Assembly: GCF_002614725.1 (NCBI RefSeq)
Contig: NZ_MRZN01000002.1
Span: forward strand, 159,409-223,408
Direction of reading: 5' to 3'
Length of the DNA stretch: 64,000 nt
From: Staphylococcus edaphicus
GTDB taxonomy: Bacteria; Bacillota; Bacilli; Staphylococcales; Staphylococcaceae
Notes under the pieces: model-generated
The model's database searches: none
Told to the model about the DNA's origin: nothing
What the model saw: the letters and a program-made list of their open reading frames with translations, nothing else
Shown here: positions 1-8,294 of the stretch, piece after piece
Numbering within the stretch: the first letter of the stretch is position 1
Layout of the letters: each line of letters opens with the position of its first letter
Translations under genes and position numbers: made by a program

Positions 1-2
1 TA

Positions 3-1187
3 AATAAATCAGATATTGCCAACCAGACAAAGGATGAAGATAGAGGGAAAAGCATAAAGGAAACAATGCAAATTCCAATTGTCAACCAACAACAATTTCA
101 ATCTAGTGAAGAACATATTTATGCCGTACCACAAAAAAAACGTACGAAAAAAAAGAAGTTTTTCTATGCTGTGATTATCGCTTTATTACTTTTTGGGTTA
201 TTTGGTTTTATGGCAATGGGTATGTTTGGAAATAAATATTTAGAAACGCCAGACTTAACAGGTAAAACTGAAAAAGAAGCCGAACATATTTTAAAAGATC
301 ATAAATTACAAATGGGCGATATTTCTCGAGAATATAGTGATAAATATCCAGAAAATAAAATTATAAAAACGGCTCCTGAGAAAGGAGATCGTTTAGAACA
401 ACAAAGTAAAGTAGATATTGTATTATCTAAAGGACCTAAATTAGCAGAAATGCCTAATTTATATGGTTTACCTAAATCTGAAGCTTTAAATAAATTGAAA
501 GATTTAGGAATTGAAGATTCAAAAGTAAAACAAGCATATACAAAACAAAATATCGCTAAAGGTTTAATTGAATCACAAAACATATCACCTGGGGACAAAG
601 TGAAAGTGAATAATAGTAATATTGAACTTACTGAATCTCTAGGAACGAAACAAGTTTATGTAAACAACTATGAAAACAAAGCATTTAAAACAGCAAAATC
701 AGAGTTAGAAGCAAAAGGCTTTAAGGTGGTTGTCACTGAAGAAACTGAGGACAAGAAAGTCAAAAAAGATAATGTTATCAGTCAATCACCTAAGGGTGAA
801 GAAGTAGACGAAGGTTCAACAATTGAGTTTACAGTTTCAAAAGGTGCTCCAAAATCTGAAGATGAGAAAGATTCTGAGGATAAAGATGATGATAAATCCA
901 AAGAAGATGAGGCAGCAACTAAAAATTATACAGAAACTTATGACGTTCAATATACCGGTAAAGATGATGATAGCCAAGAAGTGAAAGTATTTGTGAGAGA
1001 TAAAGATGATGATGGTACATCACCTTCACAAACTTTTAAAATCAAAGATAACAAAACAGTTAAGATACCTATGACCATCGAAAAAGGGAAAACAGCAGGA
1101 TATACGATTCGTGTTGATGATAAAGTTGTTGCTGACAAAGACATACCTTATGATTTATGCGACACTCAGCGAACAAAGAGAGCATAG
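3..1187 (+). CDS. pknB: Ser/Thr protein kinase PknB/Stk1 (PASTA kinase), C-terminal part
   Basis: The gene enters from the left edge; the frame is open from base 3, so the kinase domain lies outside and only the juxtamembrane segment and the extracellular part are present. Numbering from the Met at 66: a basic stretch (about 24-31) precedes one membrane segment (about 32-53), then come three PASTA repeats (about 60-125, 126-193, 194-261), an acidic Asp/Glu/Lys linker (about 263-288) and a C-terminal beta-type domain. PASTA kinases sense muropeptides/lipid II and control cell-wall synthesis and division. The next gene is rsgA, as in other staphylococci. Oddity: the last roughly nine codons (CDTQRTKRA) are read from the first unit of the 66-bp repeat array, so the native C-terminus has probably been replaced. 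Confidence 0.95.
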   Translation, partial: NKSDIANQTKDEDRGKSIKETMQIPIVNQQQFQSSEEHIYAVPQKKRTKKKKFFYAVIIALLLFGLFGFMAMGMFGNKYLETPDLTGKTEKEAEHILKDHKLQMGDISREYSDKYPENKIIKTAPEKGDRLEQQSKVDIVLSKGPKLAEMPNLYGLPKSEALNKLKDLGIEDSKVKQAYTKQNIAKGLIESQNISPGDKVKVNNSNIELTESLGTKQVYVNNYENKAFKTAKSELEAKGFKVVVTEETEDKKVKKDNVISQSPKGEEVDEGSTIEFTVSKGAPKSEDEKDSEDKDDDKSKEDEAATKNYTETYDVQYTGKDDDSQEVKVFVRDKDDDGTSPSQTFKIKDNKTVKIPMTIEKGKTAGYTIRVDDKVVADKDIPYDLCDTQRTKRA

Positions 1188-1383
1188 TGTCGCTTATGCA
1201 AGAGCGAAAGCTCTGGCGAACCTTAAGACACTCAGCGAACAAAGAGAGCATAGTGTCGCTTATGCAAGAGCGAAAGCTCTGGCGAACCTTAAGACACTCA
1301 GCGAACAAAGAAGGCATAGTGTCGCTTATGCAAGAGCAAAAGCTCTGGCGAACCTTAAGACACTCAGCGAACAAAGAGAGCAT
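1161..1383. repeat. 66-bp tandem repeat array, 3 full copies plus 25 bp of a fourth
   Basis: Units start at 1161, 1227, 1293 and 1359 with a period of exactly 66 bp. Copies 1 and 2 are identical; copy 3 differs at three bases. Each unit carries two possible hairpins: ACACT pairing with AGTGT across about 17 bases (extended to GCGACACT/AGTGTCGC in copy 1) and AGAGC-GAAA-GCTCT with a GAAA tetraloop. The tetraloop change in copy 3 (GAAA to AAAA) leaves the stem intact. The array begins inside the pknB stop region and ends just before the pknB terminator. Because 66 is divisible by 3, both strands stay open across it and give artificial repetitive frames. Confidence 0.95.
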
Positions 1384-1401
1384 TGTTTTAAATACAAAAT
1401 A

Positions 1402-1442
1402 AACACCGATTCAGTCGAATATCGATTGGGTCGGTGTTTTTA
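1402..1442 (+). terminator. Rho-independent terminator after pknB and the repeat array
   Basis: AACACCGA pairs with TCGGTGTT, with a loop of about 21 bases and a following T-run. It lies just past the repeat array and would end the pknB transcript before rsgA. Confidence 0.75.
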
Positions 1443-1563
1443 ATATTTTGTAATGATGATTAAAGTTACTGAGATGTATTTGTCTATTGGAAAATAGGTG
1501 TGGTTAATAGATCTATTATAAAGGTATAAATTTCATTTCAGGCAGTAATTATTGAAAATTTAG

Positions 1564-1611
1564 TTGAAATCGTTTCAAATCATATTTAAATTAAAAAGGC
1601 TTTGCTATAAT
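1564..1611 (+). promoter_or_regulatory. rsgA promoter (extended -10) with upstream inverted repeat
   Basis: TGCTATAAT at 1603-1611 is an extended -10 element (TGn plus TATAAT); no good -35 is seen. About 25 bases upstream is TTGAAA-TCG-TTTCAA (1564-1578), two 6-bp arms around three bases. It resembles LacI/CcpA-family half-sites but is one base shorter than a standard cre, so the operator role is a guess. Confidence 0.55.
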
Positions 1612-1647
1612 ATAAAGGGTAAAAGTAATTAAAAGAGAGGTGCCTAA

Positions 1648-2523
1648 GTGAAAACAGGACGCATCATAAAATCAATCAGTGGCGTTTATCGTGTAGATGT
1701 AGATGGTGAAATGTATGATACAAAACCACGAGGTCTTTTTAGAAAAAATAAATTTTCACCTATTGTTGGTGATGTAGTTGATTTTGAAGTTGAAAATGTT
1801 ACAGAAGGCTATATACAACATGTTCATGAACGAAAAAATGAAATAAAGCGGCCACCTGTTAGTAATGTTGACCATCTTGTTCTAGTGATGAGTGCAGTCG
1901 AACCAGATTTTTCTACTCAGTTATTAGATAGATTTTTAGTGATTGCACATTCTTATCATATGCGTCCGCGCATTCTTGTGACAAAAAGAGATTTGGCTTC
2001 ACCAGAAATCCAACAAAATATTGTCGAGTTACTTGAAGTTTATGACAACATGGGATATAAAACGCAATTTATTAGTATAAATGAAGATATTGAACATGTA
2101 TTTTCTAGTTGGGGAGATGGACTCGCTGTGTTAAGTGGCCAATCAGGTGTAGGTAAATCTACGTTGTTAAATAAATATTTCCCAAACTTAGATATTGAAA
2201 CGCAGCATATTTCAAAAGCATTAAATCGTGGTCGGCATACGACGCGTCATGTTGAGCTTTTTGAAAGATCCACGGGATTTATTGCGGATACACCTGGATT
2301 TAGTGCATTGGATTTTGATCACATTCAAAAAGATGAAATTAAAAATTACTTTATGGAAATTAATGAATATGGAGAAAGTTGTAAATTTAGAGATTGCAAC
2401 CATATAAATGAACCTCAATGTAATGTGAAAGCTGAATTAGAAAAAGGGAATATAGCATCGTTTAGATATCATCATTATTTACAATTAGTTAAAGAGATTT
2501 CAAAGCGAAAGGAAAGATATTAA
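1648..2523 (+). CDS. rsgA: Ribosome small subunit-dependent GTPase RsgA (YjeQ/CpgA)
   Basis: A 291-aa circularly permuted GTPase that acts in late 30S subunit maturation. An N-terminal OB-fold (about 1-68) is followed by the permuted order of G motifs: TKRD at 112-115 (G4), GQSGVGKS at 164-171 (G1), GRHTTR near 195-200 (G2) and DTPG at 214-217 (G3). The C-terminal zinc knuckle has C245, C250, H252 and C258. The GTG start at 1648 has an AGAGAGG Shine-Dalgarno seven bases upstream. The stop abuts the GTG start of rpe, so the two are translationally linked. Linkage to the PASTA kinase is conserved in Firmicutes; in Bacillus this GTPase is a substrate of that kinase. Confidence 0.97.
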   Translation: MKTGRIIKSISGVYRVDVDGEMYDTKPRGLFRKNKFSPIVGDVVDFEVENVTEGYIQHVHERKNEIKRPPVSNVDHLVLVMSAVEPDFSTQLLDRFLVIAHSYHMRPRILVTKRDLASPEIQQNIVELLEVYDNMGYKTQFISINEDIEHVFSSWGDGLAVLSGQSGVGKSTLLNKYFPNLDIETQHISKALNRGRHTTRHVELFERSTGFIADTPGFSALDFDHIQKDEIKNYFMEINEYGESCKFRDCNHINEPQCNVKAELEKGNIASFRYHHYLQLVKEISKRKERY

Positions 2524-3168
2524 GTGACTAAATTATATCCATCATTATTATCAGCAGATTTTTTGAATTTACAACAAGAGTTAAATGCTTTGGAAGAAGC
2601 AGGTGTCGATGGTGTTCATTTTGATGTCATGGATGGTCAATTTGTACCTAATATTTCTATTGGATTACCAATATTGGATTCAGTGCGCAAAGGTACAGAC
2701 TTACCTATTGATGTACATCTTATGATAGAAGAACCAGAAAAATATGTTGAATTATTCGCAGAACATGGCGCTGATATGATTTCAGTACATGTTGAAGCAA
2801 CACCTCATATTCATAGAGTGGTAGAACAAATTAAGAATAAAAATGTGAAGGCCGGTGTTGTTATTAACCCTGGTACGCCAGTACATGCAATTTGCCCAAT
2901 TTTAAATATGGTGGATTATGTACTGGTAATGACTGTAAATCCTGGTTTTGGTGGCCAAACTTTCATCGATGGTTGTGTAGAGAAATTAGATCAATTGTCT
3001 GAAATCAAAAAAGTTCACGGATTGAATTTCGATATCGAGGTAGACGGAGGCATAAATGATACTACAGTTGAATCTGTTGTCAGTCATGGGGCTACAATGC
3101 TTGTTGCAGGGTCATACTTTTTTAAACATGAGGATTATAAAACGGTTACTAACATATTGAAAGGTTGA
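2524..3168 (+). CDS. rpe: Ribulose-phosphate 3-epimerase
   Basis: A 214-aa TIM-barrel enzyme that interconverts D-ribulose 5-phosphate and D-xylulose 5-phosphate in the pentose phosphate pathway (cytosol). Metal and catalytic residues are visible: H32 and D34 in HFDVMDG, H65 in VHLM and D174 in EVDGGIN; the phosphate-binding loop MTVNPGFGGQ is intact. The start is GTG directly after the rsgA stop with no gap, and the rsgA 3' end supplies the GAAAGGA ribosome binding site. Full length for the family. Confidence 0.97.
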   Translation: MTKLYPSLLSADFLNLQQELNALEEAGVDGVHFDVMDGQFVPNISIGLPILDSVRKGTDLPIDVHLMIEEPEKYVELFAEHGADMISVHVEATPHIHRVVEQIKNKNVKAGVVINPGTPVHAICPILNMVDYVLVMTVNPGFGGQTFIDGCVEKLDQLSEIKKVHGLNFDIEVDGGINDTTVESVVSHGATMLVAGSYFFKHEDYKTVTNILKG

Positions 3169-3173
3169 CGTAA

Positions 3174-3809
3174 ATGAAAGCCAATTTATTATGTGGGGAT
3201 AGGAATTTGCCTAAAAACATATTAGTGAAACATGAACATGAACACTGGATTGGAATTGATAGAGGGACACTGATTTTATTAGAATGTGGAATTACACCTC
3301 AATTTGCAGTAGGGGACTTTGATTCTATCTCTGATGCTGAAAAAAATTTTATCCAACAGCAAATAGAAATCAATCCTTACGAATCTGAAAAAGATGATAC
3401 AGATTTAGCATTGGGTATTGAACAAGCTGTAAAAAGTGGTTATCAAAATATTGATATTTATGGTGCAACAGGTGGTAGATTAGATCATTTTATGGGTGCA
3501 TTACAAATTTTGGAAAAACCAGAATACACTCAGATGAATATTAAGATAAAGATTATTGATGCTACCAATGAAATTCAGTTTTTACAAAAAGGTGAGTTTA
3601 ATGTGGACTTTGATGATCATTTTCCATACATTTCATTTATTCCAGTCGTTTATCCAACTGTCATTTCGTTATACGATTTTAAATATAATCTGAAAGATGA
3701 GACGCTTAAACTAGGATCGACACTCACAATTTCTAATGAATTGTGTCAAAGTTCTGGCATTGTAGATATAAAAGCAGGCAGTGTGTTGATGATTCGAAGT
3801 AAGGATTGA
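3174..3809 (+). CDS. thiN: Thiamine pyrophosphokinase ThiN
   Basis: A 211-aa enzyme that transfers pyrophosphate from ATP to thiamine, giving TPP directly. Signature motifs are present: GDFDS at 47-51, KDDTD at 73-77 and GATGGRLDH at 97-105, followed by a C-terminal beta-sandwich. It starts five bases after the rpe stop, so rsgA-rpe-thiN forms one operon. It matters here because TPP is also the ligand of the riboswitch at about 24.8 kb, so both synthesis and sensing of the coenzyme appear in this window. Confidence 0.95.
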   Translation: MKANLLCGDRNLPKNILVKHEHEHWIGIDRGTLILLECGITPQFAVGDFDSISDAEKNFIQQQIEINPYESEKDDTDLALGIEQAVKSGYQNIDIYGATGGRLDHFMGALQILEKPEYTQMNIKIKIIDATNEIQFLQKGEFNVDFDDHFPYISFIPVVYPTVISLYDFKYNLKDETLKLGSTLTISNELCQSSGIVDIKAGSVLMIRSKD

Positions 3810-3860
3810 ATTGGAAATCCTAATATAGCTTGTACACCATGGTAGAAAATGATATAAATA

Positions 3861-3897
3861 AAAAAGCCTAATCCTCCACATAAGGATTAGGCTTTTT
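3861..3897. terminator. Bidirectional terminator between thiN and rpmB
   Basis: AAAAAGCCTAATCCT pairs perfectly with AGGATTAGGCTTTTT around a short loop, with T-runs on both strands. It serves the converging thiN (plus) and rpmB (minus) transcripts. Confidence 0.92.
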
Positions 3898-3912
3898 CGT
3901 GCATTATATTTA

Positions 3913-4101
3913 TTAAACTCTAGTTACTTTACCAGATTTTAAAGCACGTGCAGAAACCCAAACTTTTTTAGGTTTTCCGTCTACAAGAATTCTAACTTTT
4001 TGAAGGTTAGCATTCCATCTTCTTTTAGAAGAATTTAAAGCGTGAGAACGATTGTTTCCAGTTGAAGCTTTTCGACCTGTTACGAAACATTGTTTGCCCA
4101 T
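3913..4101 (-). CDS. rpmB: 50S ribosomal protein L28
   Basis: A 62-aa basic protein beginning [11 protein letters not shown] with the typical L28 segments [11 protein letters not shown] and [14 protein letters not shown]. It has a single cysteine (C5), so it is the zinc-free paralogue type. It is monocistronic on the minus strand between two plus-strand operons, as in other staphylococci. The ribosome binding site AAAGGAGGT lies upstream of the ATG. Confidence 0.98.
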   Translation of the reverse strand: MGKQCFVTGRKASTGNNRSHALNSSKRRWNANLQKVRILVDGKPKKVWVSARALKSGKVTRV

Positions 4102-4240
4102 GAAAGTACCTCCTTTAATAAATATAAATACACGTATCTACTACATACTTGAATAATTTACCACAAATTAGAATAGATAGCAATATAACTAGAAAAAATT
4201 CTCATTTAGTAAGAGTAATCCTTTCGTTAAAATTAAATTA

Positions 4241-4249
4241 TGGTATAAT
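4241..4249 (+). promoter_or_regulatory. Promoter (extended -10) for the asp23-like/fakA operon
   Basis: TGGTATAAT forms an extended -10 about 105 bases before the Asp23-family start. No convincing -35 box is seen. Confidence 0.5.
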
Positions 4250-4353
4250 TGTAAACTGTGGATAAATATAGTATTTTTTTAATAAGTCAATGAAAGATAA
4301 ATTGTTTTATTATTGATGGTTAGATATAACTATAAACTTAGGAGGCCCATTTT

Positions 4354-4725
4354 ATGACATTAGAAATCACAAATGATTATGGTAGTATAGACATTTCAAA
4401 CGAAGTAATATCTTCAGTTGTGGGTAGCAAAGCAGTAGAATGTTATGGAATTGTAGGTATGGCTTCTAGACAGCAAGTTAGAGATGGTATTGCAGAAATA
4501 TTAGGACATGAAAATTACTCCAAAGGAATTATTGTACGAGAAGATAATGGAGTCATTGATGTAGATATGTACATTATTGTAAGCTTTGGAACAAAGATAT
4601 CTGAAGTAGCAAGCAATGTACAATCAACAGTAAAATATACATTAGAACAAACATTAAAAGTAAAAGTAAATTCAATAAATATATTTGTACAAGGTGTGCG
4701 CGTTAATAATAGCACGAAGAACTAG
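4354..4725 (+). CDS. Asp23/Gls24 family envelope stress response protein (YloU-like)
   Basis: A 123-aa single-domain member of the Asp23/Gls24 family, with an N-terminal segment [15 protein letters not shown] and the family core [10 protein letters not shown]...[19 protein letters not shown]. No signal peptide or membrane segment is seen. AGGAGG precedes the ATG. It is followed 14 bases later by fakA, the conserved yloU-yloV pairing. The molecular role of YloU is not established; co-transcription with the fatty acid kinase suggests an envelope-lipid link (inference). Confidence 0.92.
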   Translation: MTLEITNDYGSIDISNEVISSVVGSKAVECYGIVGMASRQQVRDGIAEILGHENYSKGIIVREDNGVIDVDMYIIVSFGTKISEVASNVQSTVKYTLEQTLKVKVNSINIFVQGVRVNNSTKN

Positions 4726-4739
4726 GAGGACATTACGCA

Positions 4740-6398
4740 ATGGTAAGCAAAATAGATGGTAAATTATTCGCCGAGATGATTATACAAGGGGCTCAAAATT
4801 TATCAAATCATGCAGACTTAGTTGATTCATTGAATGTTTACCCAGTACCAGATGGTGATACTGGGACAAATATGAATTTGACAATGACATCAGGTAGAGA
4901 AGCCGTAGAAGACAATTTATCTCAACATATTGGTGAATTAGGCAAGACATTTTCTAAAGGGTTATTGATGGGGGCTAGAGGTAATTCTGGTGTCATTTTA
5001 TCGCAATTATTTAGAGGTTTCAGCAAAAACTTAGAAGAATTTGAAACAATCAACGCGAATCAATTTGCTGAAAGTTTTAAAGCAGGTGTAGATACTGCAT
5101 ATAAAGCAATCATGAAACCTGTTGAAGGTACAATTTTAACAGTAGCGAGAGATGCAGCTGATGCAGCTATGCATAAAGCAGAAGAAACTGAGGACTGTAT
5201 CGCATTAATGACGTATATTCTAGAGAAAGCAGAGGTTTCACTTGAGAATACACCTAATTTATTGCCAGTATTAAAAGAAGTAGGTGTTGTTGATAGTGGT
5301 GGGAAAGGTTTAGCAGTTGTTTATGATGGATTTTTAAAAGCCTTAAAAGGTGAAACTGTATCTGCTGAGGCTCCAAAACTCAATAAAGATTCTTTAGTTA
5401 ATGAAGCACATGATTTTCATGGCGTCATCAATACTGAAGATATCGTTTACGGCTATTGTACTGAAATGATGGTTCGTTTTGGCAAAAATAAAAAAGCCTT
5501 CGATGAACAAAATTTTAGAGAAGATATGAGTCAGTTTGGTGATTCATTACTAGTCATAAATGATGAGGAAATTGTTAAAGTACACGTGCATACAGAACAA
5601 CCAGGAGATGTATTTAATTACGGACAACAATATGGTGAGTTAATTAAGTTGAAAGTCGAGAATATGCGTGAGCAACATCGTGAAGTCGTTAAAAAGGAAC
5701 ACAACGGTGGACAAGCAGCGCACGTTGAAAAAACACAAACGGTCGATACTGCAGTGATTGCAATTTCCATGGGTGATGGCATCTCAGAGTTATTTAAATC
5801 AATGGGGGCAACACATATGATTAGTGGTGGACAAACAATGAATCCATCAACTGAAGATATTGTTAAAATTATTGAGCAATCACAATGTAAACGAGCAATT
5901 ATCTTACCTAATAACAAAAATATTTTAATGGCTAGTGAGCAGGCAGCTGAAATTGTAGATGCTGATGCTATAGTCATTCCAACCAAGTCCATACCTCAAG
6001 GCATTGCTGCGTTATTTAATTATGATGAATCAGACTCACTTGAATCGAATAAAGCACGCATGGTTGAATCTTTAGAAGCAGTTCGTTCAGGTGCTGTAAC
6101 ATATGCGGTTAGAGATACTAAAATTGATGGTGTTGAAATCAAAAAAGATGCCTTTATGGCATTAGTTGAAGATAAAATAGTTAAAAGTAATGACAATCAA
6201 TTTGAAACAGTTAAAGGTTTAATTGAAGAAATGATTGATGAAGATAGTGAGATTATTACCATGATTGTTGGTGCTGATGCTGATGAAACGATTACTTCTG
6301 ACATTGAAGACTGGATGGAGGCACATTATCCTGATGTCGAATTAGATCAACATGATGGCCAGCAACCAGTATATCAATATTTATTCTCCGTGGAATAG
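4740..6398 (+). CDS. fakA: Fatty acid kinase catalytic subunit FakA (YloV/DAK2 family)
   Basis: A 552-aa protein close to the usual 548 aa of staphylococcal FakA. The N-terminal DhaL-like ATP-binding domain carries [11 protein letters not shown] at 35-45, with D38, D40 and N44 as probable Mg ligands. A middle domain and a C-terminal DegV-like domain follow. With FakB carrier proteins (not in this window) it phosphorylates exogenous fatty acids, feeding PlsX/PlsY; plsX lies 5 kb downstream. AGGAGG precedes the ATG. In S. aureus FakA affects SaeRS-dependent virulence gene expression. Confidence 0.96.
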   Translation: MVSKIDGKLFAEMIIQGAQNLSNHADLVDSLNVYPVPDGDTGTNMNLTMTSGREAVEDNLSQHIGELGKTFSKGLLMGARGNSGVILSQLFRGFSKNLEEFETINANQFAESFKAGVDTAYKAIMKPVEGTILTVARDAADAAMHKAEETEDCIALMTYILEKAEVSLENTPNLLPVLKEVGVVDSGGKGLAVVYDGFLKALKGETVSAEAPKLNKDSLVNEAHDFHGVINTEDIVYGYCTEMMVRFGKNKKAFDEQNFREDMSQFGDSLLVINDEEIVKVHVHTEQPGDVFNYGQQYGELIKLKVENMREQHREVVKKEHNGGQAAHVEKTQTVDTAVIAISMGDGISELFKSMGATHMISGGQTMNPSTEDIVKIIEQSQCKRAIILPNNKNILMASEQAAEIVDADAIVIPTKSIPQGIAALFNYDESDSLESNKARMVESLEAVRSGAVTYAVRDTKIDGVEIKKDAFMALVEDKIVKSNDNQFETVKGLIEEMIDEDSEIITMIVGADADETITSDIEDWMEAHYPDVELDQHDGQQPVYQYLFSVE

Positions 6399-6744
6399 TA
6401 TGATCGGTGTGGTTTAAGCTATCATGTATAGTGAATTGAGCATTTCTGACATTACTTTAAATAGAGTCATTGTTAACTTATACATTGTTAATGTTATTGA
6501 TGGGAGTGAGAGCAAATCAAATTTTAAAAATTTGATTTGTTACTTGCTCCTATATTTTTTGTTTTAGAATGATTTAGTTAATAGCATACACTTCAAATTG
6601 TGAACAATTTGATTTTGCATTTAATAAGGACAATGCAACCAGTTTTGGTTTATTATGTTTGTTGAACTTGTTATAATAAGTAAGATGTTTAAGAATGTAA
6701 GCGCAACACTTTAGAAACATTAAAAATAAGAGTGGGGTATAATT
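6399..6744. other. 346-bp intergenic region between fakA and sdaAB
   Basis: No coding potential. It contains the hairpin at 6502-6562 and a TATAAT-like hexamer at 6672-6677 that could serve sdaAB, without a clear -35. Confidence 0.7.
6502..6562 (+). terminator. Long hairpin terminator after fakA
   Basis: GGGAG at the base pairs with CTCC, and the tip AAATCAAATTTT/AAAAATTTGATTT is nearly self-complementary; a T-rich tract follows. It resembles the hairpin at 54335-54388 and may be a copy of the same dispersed element. Confidence 0.75.
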
Positions 6745-7410
6745 ATGAAATATAAAACAGTCTTTGATATAATTGGTCCTACAATGGTAGGTCCGTCATC
6801 TTCTCATACTGCAGGCGCAGTGAGAATTGGTTTAGTAGCAAGAGACTTATTTAATCAATTGCCAAAACAAGTAGATATTTATCTGTATGGTTCATTTATG
6901 GAGACGTATAAAGGACATGGTACAGATGTTGCATTAGTGGGTGGTTTATTAGGTTATGATACTGATGATGATCGCATACAAACAAGTTTAGAAGCAGCGG
7001 AAGAAGCAGACATGAAAGTCAATTTTATTGAAATGGCAGAAGAAAGATCTCATCCTAATACAGCAATTATCAATATGCGGGATGGCGATAAAGAAATATC
7101 AGTTGAAGGCGTCTCAATTGGTGGCGGTAAAATTGAAGTTGTAGCAATCAATGGATTTAATATTGCTATAAGTGGTAATTACCCGGCGCTACTTGTATTC
7201 CACAAAGATACCTTTGGTACCATCGGTCGTGTTGCCAATATCTTAGGAGATTCAAGTATTAATGTGGGGAGTATGCAAGTATCTAGAAAAGAAAAAGGCG
7301 ACCAAGCATTAATGACTTGTGAATTAGACGATGCTGTAAATGATGAAATTATAGAGGAAATAAAAAATGTCGATGGTGTAGTGACGGTTTCACTCATGGG
7401 AGACGCCTAA
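6745..7410 (+). CDS. sdaAB: L-serine dehydratase, iron-sulfur-dependent, beta subunit
   Basis: A 221-aa subunit of the two-chain type of L-serine deaminase, which converts serine to pyruvate and ammonia. The N-terminal signature GPSSSHTAGAVRIG (about 16-29) defines the beta-chain fold; the C-terminal part (about 147-221) is an ACT domain (PALLVFHKDTFGTIGRVA), a likely amino-acid sensing module. GTGGGG lies upstream of the ATG. The alpha-chain gene follows 12 bases later. The pair sits between fakA and recG, the arrangement known from Bacillus. Confidence 0.95.
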   Translation: MKYKTVFDIIGPTMVGPSSSHTAGAVRIGLVARDLFNQLPKQVDIYLYGSFMETYKGHGTDVALVGGLLGYDTDDDRIQTSLEAAEEADMKVNFIEMAEERSHPNTAIINMRDGDKEISVEGVSIGGGKIEVVAINGFNIAISGNYPALLVFHKDTFGTIGRVANILGDSSINVGSMQVSRKEKGDQALMTCELDDAVNDEIIEEIKNVDGVVTVSLMGDA

Positions 7411-7422
7411 TGGAGGTATTGC

Positions 7423-8292
7423 ATGTTTAAAAGTGTGAAAGAATTAATAGAAATGTGTGAAGCACAAGATAAAAAAATCCATGAAATTATGCTTGAACAA
7501 GAAATGGAAGTGACGGGATTATCTGAAGCAGACGTTTACGCACATATGGATAAAAATTTACAAACAATGGAAAATGCTTTAGACGAAGGTTTAGCAGGTG
7601 TCACATCTACAACTGGATTGACTGGTGGAGACGCTGTGTTAATCAAAGAATATTTGAAAACGGGTAAATCATTAGCAGGACCTACATTGTTGGATGCGGT
7701 TAGCAAGGCTGTCGCAACAAACGAAGTAAACGCTGCCATGGGTAAAATTTGTGCGACACCTACTGCAGGTTCTGCAGGCGTTGTACCTGGTGTATTATTT
7801 GGTCTTAAACCGCGTTTAGAACCTTCGCGTAAAGATATGCTTAATTTCTTATTAACTTCAGGTGCATTTGGGTTTGTAGTTGCGAATAATGCATCTATTT
7901 CTGGTGCAGCAGGTGGTTGTCAAGCGGAAGTAGGTTCAGCAGCAGCAATGGCTGCAGGTGCAACAGTAGAACTTGCAGGCGGTACACCACAACAATCAGC
8001 TGAAGCTTTTGCAATTTGTTTGAAAAATATGCTAGGTTTAGTATGTGATCCAGTAGCTGGTTTAGTAGAGGTACCATGTGTTAAAAGAAATGCTGCAGGT
8101 GCATCTAATGCAATAGTATCTGCGGATATGGCTTTAGCAGGTGTCACTTCAAGAATTCCAACTGATGAAGTAATTGAAGCAATGTATAAAATTGGACAAA
8201 CAATGCCATCCGCTTTACGTGAAACAGGTCGTGGAGGTTTAGCAGGTACACCTACGGGTCAGCGCTTAAAACAAGAAATATTTGGTGATTAA
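7423..8292 (+). CDS. sdaAA: L-serine dehydratase, iron-sulfur-dependent, alpha subunit
   Basis: A 289-aa catalytic chain. Five cysteines are visible, C110, C166, C199, C208 and C219; C166, C208 and C219 are the best candidates for the three ligands of the oxygen-labile 4Fe-4S cluster, whose fourth iron site binds serine. Glycine-rich segments [12 protein letters not shown] and [14 protein letters not shown] are typical. TGGAGG precedes the beta-chain/alpha-chain junction, and recG starts two bases after this gene, so sdaAB-sdaAA-recG probably share a transcript. Confidence 0.95.
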   Translation: MFKSVKELIEMCEAQDKKIHEIMLEQEMEVTGLSEADVYAHMDKNLQTMENALDEGLAGVTSTTGLTGGDAVLIKEYLKTGKSLAGPTLLDAVSKAVATNEVNAAMGKICATPTAGSAGVVPGVLFGLKPRLEPSRKDMLNFLLTSGAFGFVVANNASISGAAGGCQAEVGSAAAMAAGATVELAGGTPQQSAEAFAICLKNMLGLVCDPVAGLVEVPCVKRNAAGASNAIVSADMALAGVTSRIPTDEVIEAMYKIGQTMPSALRETGRGGLAGTPTGQRLKQEIFGD

Positions 8293-8294
8293 TC

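Noticed and set aside
1161..1383. CRISPR array
   Set aside because: The whole 66-bp unit repeats with no unique spacers, and no cas genes are nearby.
1069..1443. Repetitive open frames on both strands across the 66-bp array (22-residue periods)
   Set aside because: They exist because the period is a multiple of three; there is no ribosome binding site, and the frames end at the array edge or in the pknB terminator.
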